A DNA stretch of 64,000 bases. It comes from Allium sativum. Lineage: Eukaryota > Streptophyta > Magnoliopsida > Asparagales > Amaryllidaceae. A program made the translations under genes and the position numbers. Under the pieces are notes generated by a model, which saw only the letters and a program-made list of their open reading frames with translations, was not told where the DNA came from and searched no databases. Positions 34,389 to 46,339 of this stretch are shown here, piece by piece. Within the stretch, counting starts at the first letter, position 1; each line of letters opens with the position of its first letter. The stretch is from the NCBI GenBank assembly GCA_030737875.1, contig CM060915.1, forward strand, positions 357,799,863 through 357,863,862, read 5' to 3'.

Positions 34389-35713
34389 GCCTTGTATACT
34401 GGTTTTAGTAGACTCATTATGGATAGCTATGGAGCTGAAGATGGATCTTATCATTTCTATTATCCTGTTCAGACTTCATTTAGTATATTATGTTTGATTC
34501 CGCAACAGACATTTTATATTAAGTTGAAAACTGTATTATGTACTAAGTATGATCCTATTATATTGTGTAACTCTGATGATATATTATTCCCAGTATAATT
34601 TGATGTACTTTATCTGCTGTAATTCTATAATTTTGTTTTGATGTTATTGTTTACGTGATATGTAATGACCCGCATTTGCAGAGGTATTATAATTAATTTA
34701 TTTAATTATATTAATAGTGATATAGTGAATTTTATGGTCATGGAATTAAATAATGGTGAATATTAATTAAAATAATAAATTAAATAATATATATAATTCT
34801 GAATAATTAGAATTGGCTAAAATGGCGATATGGTGTGAACTGGATCATCTATGATATTTAATTCAGCTTGGAATTTGATTTGAATAACGAATATATTATA
34901 TAAACGACAGTTTGAACGTAGAGTTATAATATAATTAAAATCGAGCTCGAAATGGCGCTGTAGTTCGTAAATTGGCGATTTGAACTTCAACTGAATGTAC
35001 AGGATTCGTTTTAAGCCGGATTTCTGTGAAACAAGAAACGTGTGGAGCTGGTGGAGTATATCTTTCTAGTGGAAGAGAAAAATCGGGATTTCGTCGTGTA
35101 GATTTTGATTTACGTCCAAATCAAATTTTAGATAAGTCGCTGTGGAATTCCTTTATAATTTATAAAGGAATTATTTATATTTTAAAAAGGAATTTCATTT
35201 TAAATCGAATATCGATTTAATCAGGATTTGAAATATCAGGTTATAGATCCCAGTAGAGTTGTATGGTATTCCACTGTCAGTATATACGATAATATAAATT
35301 TAGTTGTATTTAGTTTAATTATATTTAAATATATTTATATATTTAAATGGGTCATTCAGAGCTTTAAAAATAGCCAGTTCTGCAAACAACCTCCGAATTC
35401 GACGAAACTAGTTTTGTTGGGTCCGCAATGTTAAATTATTGCTAAATGTCAAGTTTCGTGATTTTTAGAGTTAGTATGTGGCTGCACGGATTTTTAATGT
35501 GAGAAACAATCGATATTTTGACAGTTAAAAATACGCTGTGTGAGCAAACAGAGTTGGAATTCGACGAAACCAGTTTCGTTGGGACCGTAATGTTGAACTC
35601 TAGCTGCATGTCAATTTTCGTGATTTTTGAGTATCATGTGCGATCACACGAATTTTTAGAAGGGAATAACGAATTAACAAAAAGGAATATACCGGGAATA
35701 TGCCACTTTCACC

Positions 35714-35722
35714 CTATAAATA
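35714..35722 (+). promoter_or_regulatory. TATA box, B 5' LTR
   Basis: CTATAAATA preceded by CACTTTCACC. It is followed within about 35 bases by CATCCTAACC, a plausible start region. The second LTR has the same at 41,719-41,727. It would place the transcription start about 1.08 kb into the LTR. Confidence 0.55.
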
Positions 35723-36621
35723 CCGTACCTTTACATCCTAACCTAATTCTTTTATTCACTCCTCTGGTCAAATTCATTTCTAGCCGCCACTATCTCAGAA
35801 GAAAACGTATGAAAGAAATTCAAAGAAAAATCAAAAGAAAACGAGATAAAAATCTATAAATCAAAAGAGATATGTATATGAATTCATGGCAAGTTTATCT
35901 TCACTCTCGTATGGGTTTCTTTCGGTTCGACGTTGATATTTGCGGATGGGTTTTCTGAACCATGAGGTAGGGTTCGAGATTCCTGAATATGTGTTGAGAA
36001 ATAGTTGAATTTGAGTTCAGATTTGGGTTCAAGGGTTGAAATGGGGTCTTGCTTGTAGTTTTGAGGAGGAACGATATCAATAATGTTCGGTGGTTCAATG
36101 GCCTGGAGCACGGACCTGCGGCTGACAACGTGTTTCTGTAGTGGAGCTCGAGTTGAAGGTTTTGGCGTTGGCAAGGAAGAGGAGCTCGAGAGGAGCTCAA
36201 CGATGGTGGTGGTTTTTGGATTCATGTGGTGTAGAAGGATCGAACGTGGTGAGGTGATGACCTTTGAAGAGGAGCAACGGGTTTGTGGTAATCGGTGGAA
36301 GAAGAAAAGGTTTCGGGTGTAATGATGTGGGCCTGATGGGTTAAGTTGTTGGTTGGGCCGAAACAAAGTGGGTAAAGCCCATTTGAAGTTTTTAATTTAA
36401 GTTATTTTAAATTAAATAAGGTTCGAACTTGTTAACGAAATATCTTGATCATACTTAATCAGAATTACGAACGGTTGGATCCGTTAGGATCGTATGGACG
36501 GGAGAAACCCAATGGAACTGACTGGAAAACCATCCGAGCTCGTTACAATTTATCGCAAAATAAATTGTCCGTCTGAATCAAATAGAGCGATGGTTATCGT
36601 TATTAACGATGATCGTCCAAG

Positions 36622-36828
36622 GTGAGTAAATCTCACTAACCCTGAACAGTTTATAATTTCATGTTGTATTTTTAGAACTGTTAAATATTGGCTAATTGAC
36701 TGTGTGGTGACTGTTTGATTGAACTGCTAGCCAGTTAGTTGAATTTCTATATTGATTCTATTTAATAGAATATATCATATGAAACTGAAAGTGATGTTGA
36801 TTTTATTGTGTAACATCTGTGGATGCAG
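36622..36828 (+). other. Putative intron in B 5' LTR
   Basis: Donor AAG/GTGAGTAA at 36,622 and acceptor CTGTGGATGCAG/GG ending at 36,828, 207 nt, AT-rich with a T-rich stretch before the acceptor. The second LTR keeps both sites with the same spacing (42,627-42,833). Element C keeps both with 303 nt between them (44,420-44,722). Confidence 0.5.
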
Positions 36829-38647
36829 GGAAACAGGTTGGAGGAATCCGACTGGATTCCTCAACAGTTATTTTATTGTTTTTCATATATTGTGATATAC
36901 GATGTAGTTTATAATATGTAGTTGATTATATGTGTTTGGACGATATTGGTCATCGTGATATGATGTGTTAAGTACCATAAAATATCGGAATGGGAAAAGG
37001 AGACTTTCAAAGTGATATTGAAAACAGAATAGGTATAAATTGGAATATTTATAAATAAGAAATATTTATAAATTGGAATAATTATAAAGTGAATTATATA
37101 TTTAGGATAAATAAATAAGTTGTTATAAAATGGACTATTTACATAGAAAATAAATAGGAGATAATAAGTGAGATATTTATAAGCAAAATAAATAGAATAA
37201 GGAAAGGACATATTTATTTGTTAAATAAATAGGGTTATTAAAGGAAACATTAAGAATAAATAAATAGGATATTAAAAGGATTATTTATTTAGGAAATGAG
37301 TAAGTTATGATAAAGGGATATTGACTTAGAAATTGAATAAGTTATAAAATAGATGTTAAGCAAAATAAATGGAATAAAGGATTTTCTATTTAGAAAATAA
37401 ATAAAAGAGTTAATCGAATCGAGTTAATCGAACAGAGTAAAAGAAATAGAGTTAAACCAGATTAGAAACTGACTAGAGATTAATAAGTTGAATGGTTTTC
37501 TGAGTATCGATCTGATGTTGGTTTCGGCCTTCGGGGTTTATAATTAGAGAATTGTTCTCCTACTAGTTTACAGTCAGGGACTGATAGTTGTGAAATGATA
37601 GTGATATGTAAATAAACAAATGGAAATGTATTCCAGTGTTAATAATGTATATTTTCTAAACATAGAAAATAAGGATATATATATATGATTGATGATTGAT
37701 TGATAGAATTTCCATCTGGAAATAATATCGTTGTTTGCACACCTGTTTTTCTTTGATAGTTAACTCACCGACTATCGAAGTTTTGACCATTTTAACGTTG
37801 TTAATATGGAGAGACCGGTTGGATTATTATCCAAAGAACCACTCTGTATTGGCATAAGCATTGCGAATCATATATGCCAAAGATAATTGAAGGCAGAGTA
37901 AAGTGCAAGGGTTGTTGTATAAATCTTAGATAACAGTGCCTAAGATGGATATATTGAATAGTTCCTTCGGTTCATCCTGTTCCTGGATGACTTGTATGGA
38001 TGAATGTCTGACAGAGTATTTCCAAAAAGGTCACGTACATTGATTTCTCCAACCGTACCAAGAGTGGAAGTGGAGAAGGAAACTTCTTTAGCTAACATGT
38101 AATGTACTGTTGTAGACGTCAATTAGTGATTTTCTATGGATCTGACAATGTGGCATTCGAAGTGAATCTGATGTGATGATGAAGCGTAACCTCAAGCCTC
38201 ATCAACCGGTAAATGACAGAAATCGGGCAGGCATCATGGCTAAGTCGGTCGCTCCGAAGTAGGGTGTATAATCACCTGATCTAGAGTTTCATTTACTTCT
38301 AAAAATCTATTGTTTATGCTGTCCCATTTGGGGAATGGTTACTGATCCCAACCGTTGGTGATATACATTCGATACACTCAAGCGAAATGAGTGGTCGGTC
38401 ATGTGTGGCCGGGTTGCAAGATGTTCTTGTTGAACCCAGTGTATTCCTCTCTAGAGGTACACTAGCGAAAGGTGGTTCCATACCTTGTCATAGTTGGAAA
38501 TCCATTACCCAATACGTGCTTGCGGTTTTGATTGTACTATATATGTAGAACGTGAGATGAAAGCGTTTTTGCTAGATGGTTATTATATTGTGGTTGATAG
38601 ACATTATTATAATATCAAAAGGTTTTTGATATAAAGATATTTTGGAT

Positions 38648-38814
38648 TCTCATAAGGGAAAAACTCATTCCGTTATACGGCATGGCCTTATGAGATATCG
38701 TTTACTTGTTAGAACTGTTTTAAACTGTTTTACTCACACCAGTCCCATGACTGACCCGAAGTTTATTTCGTTTTGTTTTCCCTAAACTCTTGGGTGCCCA
38801 ATTTTGTACGGGCA
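38648..38814 (+). other. Structured module, LTR B (short helix 1)
   Basis: Helix 1 is a 48-nt hairpin (38,648-38,695) with a perfect 10-bp stem TCTCATAAGG/CCTTATGAGA. Helix 2 (38,740-38,753) is CAGTC-CCAT-GACTG. Helix 3 pairs AGTTTA with TAAACT. Helix 4 pairs TGCCC with GGGCA. Compared with A, D, E and F the helix-1 loop has been shortened and now carries the TTCCGTTATACGG word that lies further downstream in E. Confidence 0.7.
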
Positions 38815-39169
38815 GTCAAGTAGTCGGGATTTACAGATATACTTGAAGAGCTGGAGCAGGAGGCTTCAGGATCATATAGCTATAGTTTATTTCCGCTGTG
38901 TTGTAAGTGCTATACTTTGAAAATGATGTATATTCAAGTACAAAGTTATATTTCAAAGTTATGTTATATATTATATGTTATTCGTTCCGCTGTGAGATTC
39001 GTGTTACTGTGATGTTGTGTTGTTCTCTTCTTCTATTCTAAGTTTCTATCTTATCTTTCCTCACCCTCTAATTTCTTTCATTAACTATTCGGTTATTTTC
39101 GATCCTTGGATGTTCGATATGTGTTGTATATCGGATAACCAAGATCGCATTTTTCCGGGTCGTTACAGT

Positions 39170-39181
39170 TGGTATCAGAGC
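39170..39181 (+). promoter_or_regulatory. Primer-binding site of element B
   Basis: TGGTATCAGAGC two bases after the LTR end, a perfect match to the initiator-Met tRNA 3' end. Confidence 0.95.
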
Positions 39182-39216
39182 TTAAGTTAAGTGAATTACC
39201 TTGGCTCTGTGGCGTG

Positions 39217-39255
39217 ACTCAGTAGAGATGGGGTTAGTAATACCCTAGATTGAGT
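39217..39255 (+). other. Leader hairpin of element B
   Basis: Outer stem ACTCA/TGAGT, inner stem TGGGGT/ACCCTA (one wobble), loop TAGTAAT. Only one hairpin is visible here, where D, E and the core have two. Confidence 0.68.
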
Positions 39256-40650
39256 TGAGTGTATATATACAAGTGAACGTATTTGTTATTGATATAATTT
39301 TTTTTTATATTGTGGAGATTTATTGGTTGAGTCGTTTATGAGTTCTGGTCGATCAGTTTGATCCACTGTATCGTAGGAGTTGGTAAGCACTTGAATACGA
39401 TGGACCGTCATGGTATGTTTTGAAAAGAGGGTAAATGAAATAATTTTACCCAAATTATATTTTGATATAAAGGATTTATATTGGAATGATTATAATATAT
39501 TGGATATATTGGTTGTGATTATAATCGAGTAAGATTATAAGTTAAATGGTTATGTAAATAACCAATCAGAATTCATATAAGTGAAATACGTGAAATCAGA
39601 TGAGTTAAATTTGAAATTAAATCAGAATTGAAATGAAAATTCTGGAAAATTGAATAAGTGTTTGTAAATGGATTTGGATTAAAAATAAGGAAAATTTAAG
39701 ATCCTGGGAGATTTTAAATTGTTTTACAAGCCGTGTGAATTATGTTTTGAAATGAATTTCAAAGTGGAAATGTTTAGAAATGGTTTTATAGTATTGAACT
39801 CACTTCGATCACTGGAAAATAGGTTCTGATGATGACAGTTGCATCATCAGTATTCATTTTCGAGTTGTAAGTGACGAATTACTACCAGAGATACTGTTTT
39901 GAATTTGTTTTGGGAAAGACAAGTTGTGTTGAATTTCAAAAAGGAAAATTTGATTTTTGAAAAGAGTAAACTGTTTAAAAACTCCCAGGGAAAGACTATT
40001 TGAATTAAAAACAAATTTAACAAAAATTTGGGAAAGCCAATTTGAATTAAAGTAAAGCCAGCAAAGTGGTAACTGAGATTGAATTAGAATGATATCAAGA
40101 CAAATTGGATTGTGAGATTCAAATTTGAAGTGTAATGTGATAATCAAGTTAAGAGTTGGGAATCGAGAAGAAACTCGAGTTGAAATGATATTTGGCTCGG
40201 ATATAAGCGAATGGTTGTGTTGTGGATAAAAGCAGATTGGAATTTGATTGGGATGACCCTTGTATCCGCTGAATTGATAACAGGTGGAAAGGATATAATG
40301 ATATGCCGACAAAAGGAACAAGTTTATATTTCTATTGGATATAAGATTTATGAGCCGAATTGGCAAGCCGCTTGGCTGTTTGATTTTCTTTTGGGATGGA
40401 GATGGCCAGAGAGGCGATTTGTGGTTTTACCGATTGACCAGTACAAAGGAGGTGCTGGCGAAATTTTCGAAAAGTTAAGGTGTTAGAAAATTTTCAGGAT
40501 TTTTGAAAATTTTCGTTGATAGAAATGAATAAATAATTTAATGAAAATTAAATTGGTTCAGTTGAAGCTGAAGATAAGAAGTGAACAAATATGTTCTAAC
40601 CAGTCGATAGGGTCGTTCTCTACCTTAGCAATTTCGAGGACGAAATTATT

Positions 40651-40665
40651 AAAAGTGGGGAAGAT
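40651..40665 (+). promoter_or_regulatory. Polypurine tract of element B
   Basis: AAAAGTGGGGAAGAT directly before TGTAATGACCC, preceded by TTCGAGGACGAAATTATT, the usual context in plant chromoviruses. Confidence 0.92.
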
Positions 40666-43144
40666 TGTAATGACCCGCATTTGCAGAGATATTATAATTA
40701 ATTTATTTAATTATATAAATAGTGATATAGTGAATTTAATGGTCGTGGAATTAAATAATGGTGAATATTAATTAAAATAATAAATTAAATAATACATATA
40801 ATTCTGAATAATCAGAATTGGCTGAAATGGCGATATGGTGTGAACTGGATCATCTGTGATATTTAATTCAGCTTGGAATTTGATTTGAATAACGAATATA
40901 TTATATAAACGACAGTTTGAACGTAGAGTTGTAATATAATTAAAATCGAGCACAAATTGGCGTTGCAGTTCGTAAATTGGCGATTTGAACTTCAATTGAA
41001 TGTACAGGATTCGTTTTAAGCCGGATTTCTGTGAAACAAGAAACGTGTGGAGCTGGTGGAGTATATCTTTCTAGTGGAAGAGAAAAATTGGGATTTCGTC
41101 GTGTAGATTTTGATTTATGTCCAAATCAAATTTTAGAAAAGTCGTTGTGGAATTCCTTTATAATTTATAAAGGAATTATTTATATTTTAAAAAGGAATTT
41201 CATTTTAAATCGAATATCGATTTAATCAGGATTTGAAATATCAAGTTATAGATCCCAGCAGAGCTGTATGGTATTCCACTGTGAGTATATACGATAATAT
41301 AAATTTATTTGTATTTAATTTAATTATATTTAAATATATTTATATATTTAAATGGGTTATTCAGAGCTTTAAAAATAGCCAGTTTTGCAAATGACCTCAG
41401 AATTCGACGAAACTAATTTTGTTGGGTCCGCAATGTTAAATTATTGCTAAATGTAATGTTTCGTGATTTTTAGAGTTAGTATGTGGCCGCACGGATTTTT
41501 AATGAGAGAAACAGTCGATATTTTGACAGTTAAAAATACGTTGTGTGAGCAAACGGAGTCAGAATTCGACGAAACCAGTTTCGTTAGAACCGTAATGTCG
41601 AACTCTAGCTGCATGTCAATTTCCGTGATTTTAGAGTATCGTGTGTGATCACACGAATTTTTAGAAGGAAATAATGAATTAACAAAAAGGAATATACCGG
41701 GAATATGCCACTTTCACCCTATAAATACCATACCTTTACATCCTAACCTAATTCATTTATTCACTCCTCTGGTCAAATTCATTTCTAGCCGCCACTATCT
41801 CAGAAGAAAACGTAAGAAAGAAATTCAAAGAAAAATCAAAAGAAAACGAGATAAAAATCTATAAATCAAAAGAGATATGTATATGAATTCATGGCAAGTT
41901 TATCTTCACTCTCGTATGGGTTTCTTTCGGTTCGACGTTGATATTTGCGGATGGGTTTTCTGAACCATGAGGTAGGGTTCGAGATTCCTGAATATGTGTT
42001 GAGAAATAGTTGAATTTGAGTTCAGATTTGGGTTCAAGGGTTGAAATGGGGTCTTGCTTGTAGTTTTGAGGAGGAACGATATCAATAATTTTCGGTGGTT
42101 CAATGGCCTGGAGCACGGACCTGCGGCTGACAACGTGTTTCTGTAGTGGAGCTCGAGTTGAAGGTTTTGGCGTTGGCAAGGAAGAGGAGCTCGAGAGGAG
42201 CTCAACGATGGTGGTGGTTTTTGGATTCATGTGGTGTAGAAGGATCGAACGTGGTGAGGTGATGACCTATGAAGAGGAGTAGTGGGTTTGTGGTAATCGG
42301 TGGAAGAAGAAAAGGTTTTGGGTGTAATGATGTGGGCCTGACGGATTAAGTTGTTGGTTGGGCCGAAACAAAGTGGGTAAAGCCCATTTGAAGTTTTTAA
42401 TTTAAGTTATTTTAAATTAAATAAGGTTCGAACTTGTTAACGAAATATCTTGATCATACTTAATCAGAATTTCGAACGGTTGGATCCGTTAGGATCGTAT
42501 GGACGGGAGAAACCCAATGGAACTGACTGGAAAACCATCCGAGCTCGTTACAATTTATCGCAAAATAAATTGTCCGTCTGAATCAAATAGAGTGATGGTT
42601 ATCGTTATTAACGATGATCGTCCAAGGTGAGTAAATCTCACTAACCCTGAACAGTTTATAATTTCATGTTGTATTTTTAGAACTATTAAATATTGGTTGA
42701 TTGACTGTGTGTTGACTGTTTGATTGAACTGCTAGTCAGTTAGTTGAATTTCTATATTGATTCTATTTAACAGAATATATCATATGAAACTGAAAGTGAT
42801 GTTGATTTTATTGTGTAACATCTGTGGATGCAGGGAAACAGGTTGGAGGAATCCGACTGGATTCCTCAACAGTTATTTTTTTTCATATATTGCGATATAT
42901 GATGTAGTTTATAATATGTAGTTGATTATATGTTTTTGGACGATATTGGTCATCGTGATATGATTTGTTAAGTACCATAAAATATCGGAATGGGAAAAGG
43001 AGACTTTCAAAGTGATATTGAAAACAGAATAGGTATAAATTGGAATTTTTATAAATAAGAAATATTTATAAATTGGAATAATTATAAAGTGAATTATTTA
43101 TTTAGGATAAATAAATAAGATGTTATAAAATGGACTATTTACTT
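40666..43144 (+). mobile_element. Element B, 3' LTR, first 2,479 bp
   Basis: Colinear with 34,661-37,138 at a constant offset of about 6,005. Retains the TATA box (41,719-41,727) and the putative intron (42,627-42,833). Ends at TGGACTATTTACTT, where the intact copy continues TACATAGAAAATAAATAGG, and element C starts with TGTAATGACCC at 43,145. Confidence 0.92.
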
Positions 43145-45500
43145 TGTAATGACCCTGATCCTTATGGGTTAATTTTAAAATATTTAATATGGATTTAATA
43201 TTGAGTTAAGTAAATAAATCAATTTTTATAGGGAGTTATTGATTTAAAAATCAATTTCAATTTAATATTGAAAATATTAAATTTTCAGAATACGAAAATG
43301 GATTTAGTTGAATTCAAATTTTAATAAAAATTGAAAACAGTTCAAATAATTAATATGAAATTTTAACGGTAATAATATTTGAATATTTTCAAGGAGAATA
43401 AATAGTTTGAAATTTAATTAATGGTTTTGAATTAAATTTATATCAGTTTAAATTTATATCTTCCACAGACGATCGAATTGAACTTCGTGACCTATCCCAG
43501 TGTGTCCGGAATGGTGGTATAACCCTAGGAATGCCAGTTGTTGGGTTCAGAAAGGAGTTCGCAGTCAAGGGGATTTTAAATTAAAGAACACCGTTTCAAT
43601 TATAAAATAAAATAAAATAAAACATCTGGTTGGGTGGTCATAAACAAACCAACAAAGGGGAAAAATAATTGGCCACTAATAAAACACCCAAGTCAATAAT
43701 CAAATGTGTTTCAATCGACCACGAAATCCATTTCAAAACCACACCTCTCTGTTATAAAATCACACCGTTCCTCAAAGCCAAATCGAAGCTCCACAGATGA
43801 AAATCGAAATGGCCACTACTGCTTAATCCTTTGATCTCGTATATTGCTGTTTTGGTGAGATAATCGTTCTACTTCTTGGTCCTTTCAACGGGGTTAGCAT
43901 TCACGATTGGAGCGATTCAACACGGAAGTCGAGATGGTGGTTGTGCTCGACTCTTGGCGAGCTATGGTTCGAACGCGATGCCGTTGAAGAGGGGCCACTT
44001 CAAAGTCAATGATGGGGATATCGCGATTCAGACAGAGGGGTTGCGCGACGACCTTGGCAAGGCAGGGGAGCGGATTCAGGAGCGCGACTGTTTTATGGAG
44101 GTTGGGGAATTCGCGATTCAAGTAGAGCGAAGGCCTGATGAACGAAATGTGGAACTAAGGGAGCTCGGTAGTAGTTGTGAGTACTGAGGTAAGGGGTTTG
44201 GCAGTCGGAGATGAGGAAGTTCGATCTGGGAATCTGTGATGGAAGATTCATGTTGTGATTTGGGTCCGGTTATTGGCTGTAAGGTGTTTGATGAATTGTC
44301 AGGGTGGAGACGAACATTTGATGGGGTTGGTTTCGAAGTTCATCAACAAAGACGGTGGAAGAAATCACTGTGAAATCGATATAATTGGCTTCATTGGATA
44401 TTCGGCAATAAAAACCCTGGTGAGTAAATCTCACTCACCATTTATTTAGAAATTATTTTTATATAGTTAAAAATAATTGTCTGTGCTTGTTTGAATGCTG
44501 TCTGATTGTTTTAAAATATATATTAGTTATTTAGTATATATATATATATTGGTTTGGGTGATTGGTTGGATTCCCGCAGTCTCATTAGCGGATGCCCGTA
44601 GTTTCATAACGGATGATTACCCTATGCGCCCCACGCTATGATAGTGGATGACCTTCATACCACGATATCCTGCCACGAAGCAGGATGGGTATTATTATGT
44701 TGACTAACGTCTGTGGATGCAGGAAAACAGGTTGGAGGAATCCAACAGGATTCCTCAAAAATATATTATCTGTTTGTTTATTTATTTGCATATATATATA
44801 CTGTCATATATGATGTGTTAGAAAAATAAATAATTGGTTGCTTTGTGTGTTTAAATATCACTGGGGCCTAAGTGTTGATATTTAAAAATATCATGAAAAA
44901 GGATATTTGAGATTTAGAAAGAAAATTCTATTTTTCTAAAATAGAATTTGAAATTTGAATATATAAGATTCAAATAGAATAGAATTTGAAATTTCGAATA
45001 GAATAAAAATATTAACTTGTTTTGAATATATATAAAACAAGTATTGAATTTATAAACTTTGTTTATAAATGAAAAGTTGGGTTTTGAATCGAATTTATAA
45101 ACTCTGTTTATAAAGGAAAATATGGGATTTGAATTGAATTTATAAACTTTGTTATAAATATATAAATGTGGGATTTTAAGTGAAGTTATAAACGTTGTTT
45201 AAATAAGGCATAGAATTCAAATGGGATTTTTAATACGGAATTTGAATAATAGAATTCAAATGGAGTTTAACTATAGAATTTGAATATAGATATTCAAATG
45301 GGATATATAATATAGAATTTGAATATAGAATTCAAATGGGATTTATATTATAGGATTTGAATAATAGAAGATAATAGATTTTGATAAATAGAAGTGGAAT
45401 AGACTAAGAAGTTAATTAACAGATTTAATTAACAAATTGAGTTAAAACGATTGGTATAGAAAATAGATTGGACAGGTATAAATATACAGGAGACAGGTTT
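43145..45500 (+). mobile_element. Element C, 5' part of an LTR
   Basis: Starts TGTAATGACCCTGATCC with candidate target duplication TACTT before it. It has the CCCAGTGTGTCCGGAATGG block (43,488), a GC-rich candidate leader exon (43,870-44,419), a putative intron (44,420-44,722) and the GGTTGGAGGAATCC block also found after the intron in B. From about 44,870 it is AT-rich with irregular GAATTTGAATATAGAATTCAAATGGG repeats. It lacks the mid-LTR block of the other families. The 103-residue frame at 43,876-44,187 lies in the candidate leader exon and has no known resemblance. Confidence 0.75.
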
Positions 45501-46339
45501 GGAATAAAGTGTTAGAAGGTATATATATAGATTGCCCGACAAAAAGGTACGTAGTTAATTCATATATGAGATTTTATGCGCCGTATCGGCTAGCCGCTTG
45601 GCTTTTCTTTTTCTTTTTTGATTGGAGAAGGCCTGTGTGGCAGTTTGGGGATTTTCCCGATGCTCCCGGTACAAAGGAGGTTATGGCGAATTTTTCCGGG
45701 AATTTAAGGAGTTAGAATATTTTTAAGAAGTTTGATAACTAGAAATATATATATCAATATATATAGAAGTCTATAAGGAAGCGAACTTAAAAATAGAATA
45801 GTATAATCAAAAAGGAAGTCTAGAAATAAAATCTAGTAAGAATAGAAAGAGAAAGCGTATACGTGTTTAAAGGTGAAGAAGTAGTTGTATGGTATTGATT
45901 ATTTGAGTAAGTAGTCTTATCTGTTTTGACGTTATAAATGTTATTCAGTCAAGGTCTGAGAGGTAATTGTATCCCAACTTGATTGATTTCATTATTAACA
46001 AATAAATAGTAAGATTTCAGGCTCAAAGATCAATGCTGGATAAGAGTTAGTTGAATATAGTATTTGGGTTGTCGTAACGATGTTTTACCCAACATCTGTT
46101 TTGACCCAAATAAGTGTAAGTATAGAAATAAACGAGATCGGAAAAGAGATAAGTAATTGGAATATTTTCCAATTATAACTAGCATATATTTTCTAAAGTT
46201 TAGAAAATAAAGGAAGGCGATATTCAGAAATGTTTTCCAAATAACGTAAAAGGCCAATATGGTTATTGAAAATATTTGGTTAACAAATATTGATAAAGAA
46301 ATAGAGAAGTGATTTAATTAATGGAATATTAATTAAAGG
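45500..46339 (+). mobile_element. Internal-type sequence embedded in the C LTR
   Basis: 45,520-45,715 carries the conserved pre-polypurine block of internal regions: TTGCCCGACAAAAAGGTACG, CTAGCCGCTTGGCTTTT, CCGATGCTCCCGGTACAAAGGAGG. It matches 54,330-54,540 in E and 40,300-40,490 in B. No polypurine tract or LTR start follows. 45,740-46,339 is AT-rich sequence I do not recognise. This suggests a deletion or recombination that fused LTR and internal DNA. Confidence 0.6.

Larger units (their letters stand above)
29527..34660 (+). mobile_element. LTR of family A, plus orientation (3' LTR of the coding core), cut by element B
   Basis: Starts TGTAACAACCCGG right after the polypurine tract. Parts: duplicated U3 module (29,915-30,190), mixed-GC region (30,440-30,780), conserved TTGCAGACGG site (31,050), minisatellite (31,795-32,290), AT run (about 32,658-32,695), mid-LTR block (32,700-32,950), block CCGGTTTCGTTCAGACCCAGAAC (33,288-33,310), palindrome TTCTAGCTAGAA (33,667-33,678) and structured module (34,104-34,388). 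It is lost at 34,660 where element B begins, perhaps 50-60 bases before its end judging by the minus copy. The frames within are not genes. Confidence 0.9.
34661..39167 (+). mobile_element. Element B, 5' LTR
   Basis: TGTAATGACCCGCATTTGC to ...CGGGTCGTTACA. Contains a duplicated U3 module (about 35,365-35,440 and 35,525-35,610), a TATA box (35,714), a moderate-GC candidate leader exon to 36,621, a putative intron (36,622-36,828), an AT-rich stretch (37,010-37,480), a GATCTGATGTTGGTTTCGGCC block shared with E (37,510), blocks shared with C (37,800-38,600) and the structured module (38,648-38,814). The 160-residue minus-strand frame at 35,884-36,366 is antisense to the candidate leader. It is broken early in the second LTR, and I do not support it as a gene. 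Confidence 0.92.
39168..40665 (+). mobile_element. Element B internal region (non-coding)
   Basis: 1,498 bp: primer-binding site, leader hairpin, AT-rich body, a block shared with C (GCATCATCAGTATTCATTTTCGAG near 39,841), the conserved pre-polypurine block (40,365-40,490: GCCGCTTGGCTG, GTACAAAGGAGG) and the polypurine tract. No gag or pol remnant is visible. Frames at 39,854-40,366 and 40,211-40,486 overlap on opposite strands and match nothing I know. Confidence 0.88.
34661..43144 (+). mobile_element. Element B: non-autonomous gypsy element, its 3' LTR cut by element C
   Basis: LTR 4,507 bp, internal 1,498 bp without coding capacity, then 2,479 bp of the second LTR up to the start of element C. 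The preceding TGATA (34,656-34,660) is the candidate target duplication; its partner is not in the window. The two LTR copies differ by roughly 2-3 percent by eye, so B is older than D and E. By size it is a LARD-like element. Confidence 0.9.

Noticed and set aside
35884..36366. 160-residue minus-strand open frame, with a shorter form at 41,889-42,230
   Set aside because: Antisense to the candidate transcribed leader of the B LTR. The second LTR copy has stops in its first part, there is no domain, and composition (Ser/Pro-rich) follows from the base composition.
39854..40486. 170- and 91-residue overlapping frames in the B internal region as gag relics
   Set aside because: No capsid or zinc-knuckle motif, opposite strands overlapping, and the colinear region of C does not keep either frame.
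43876..44187. 103-residue frame in GC-richer DNA of the C LTR as a possible captured host gene
   Set aside because: It lies where B, D and E have their leader exon, upstream of a conserved donor site, and resembles no known protein.
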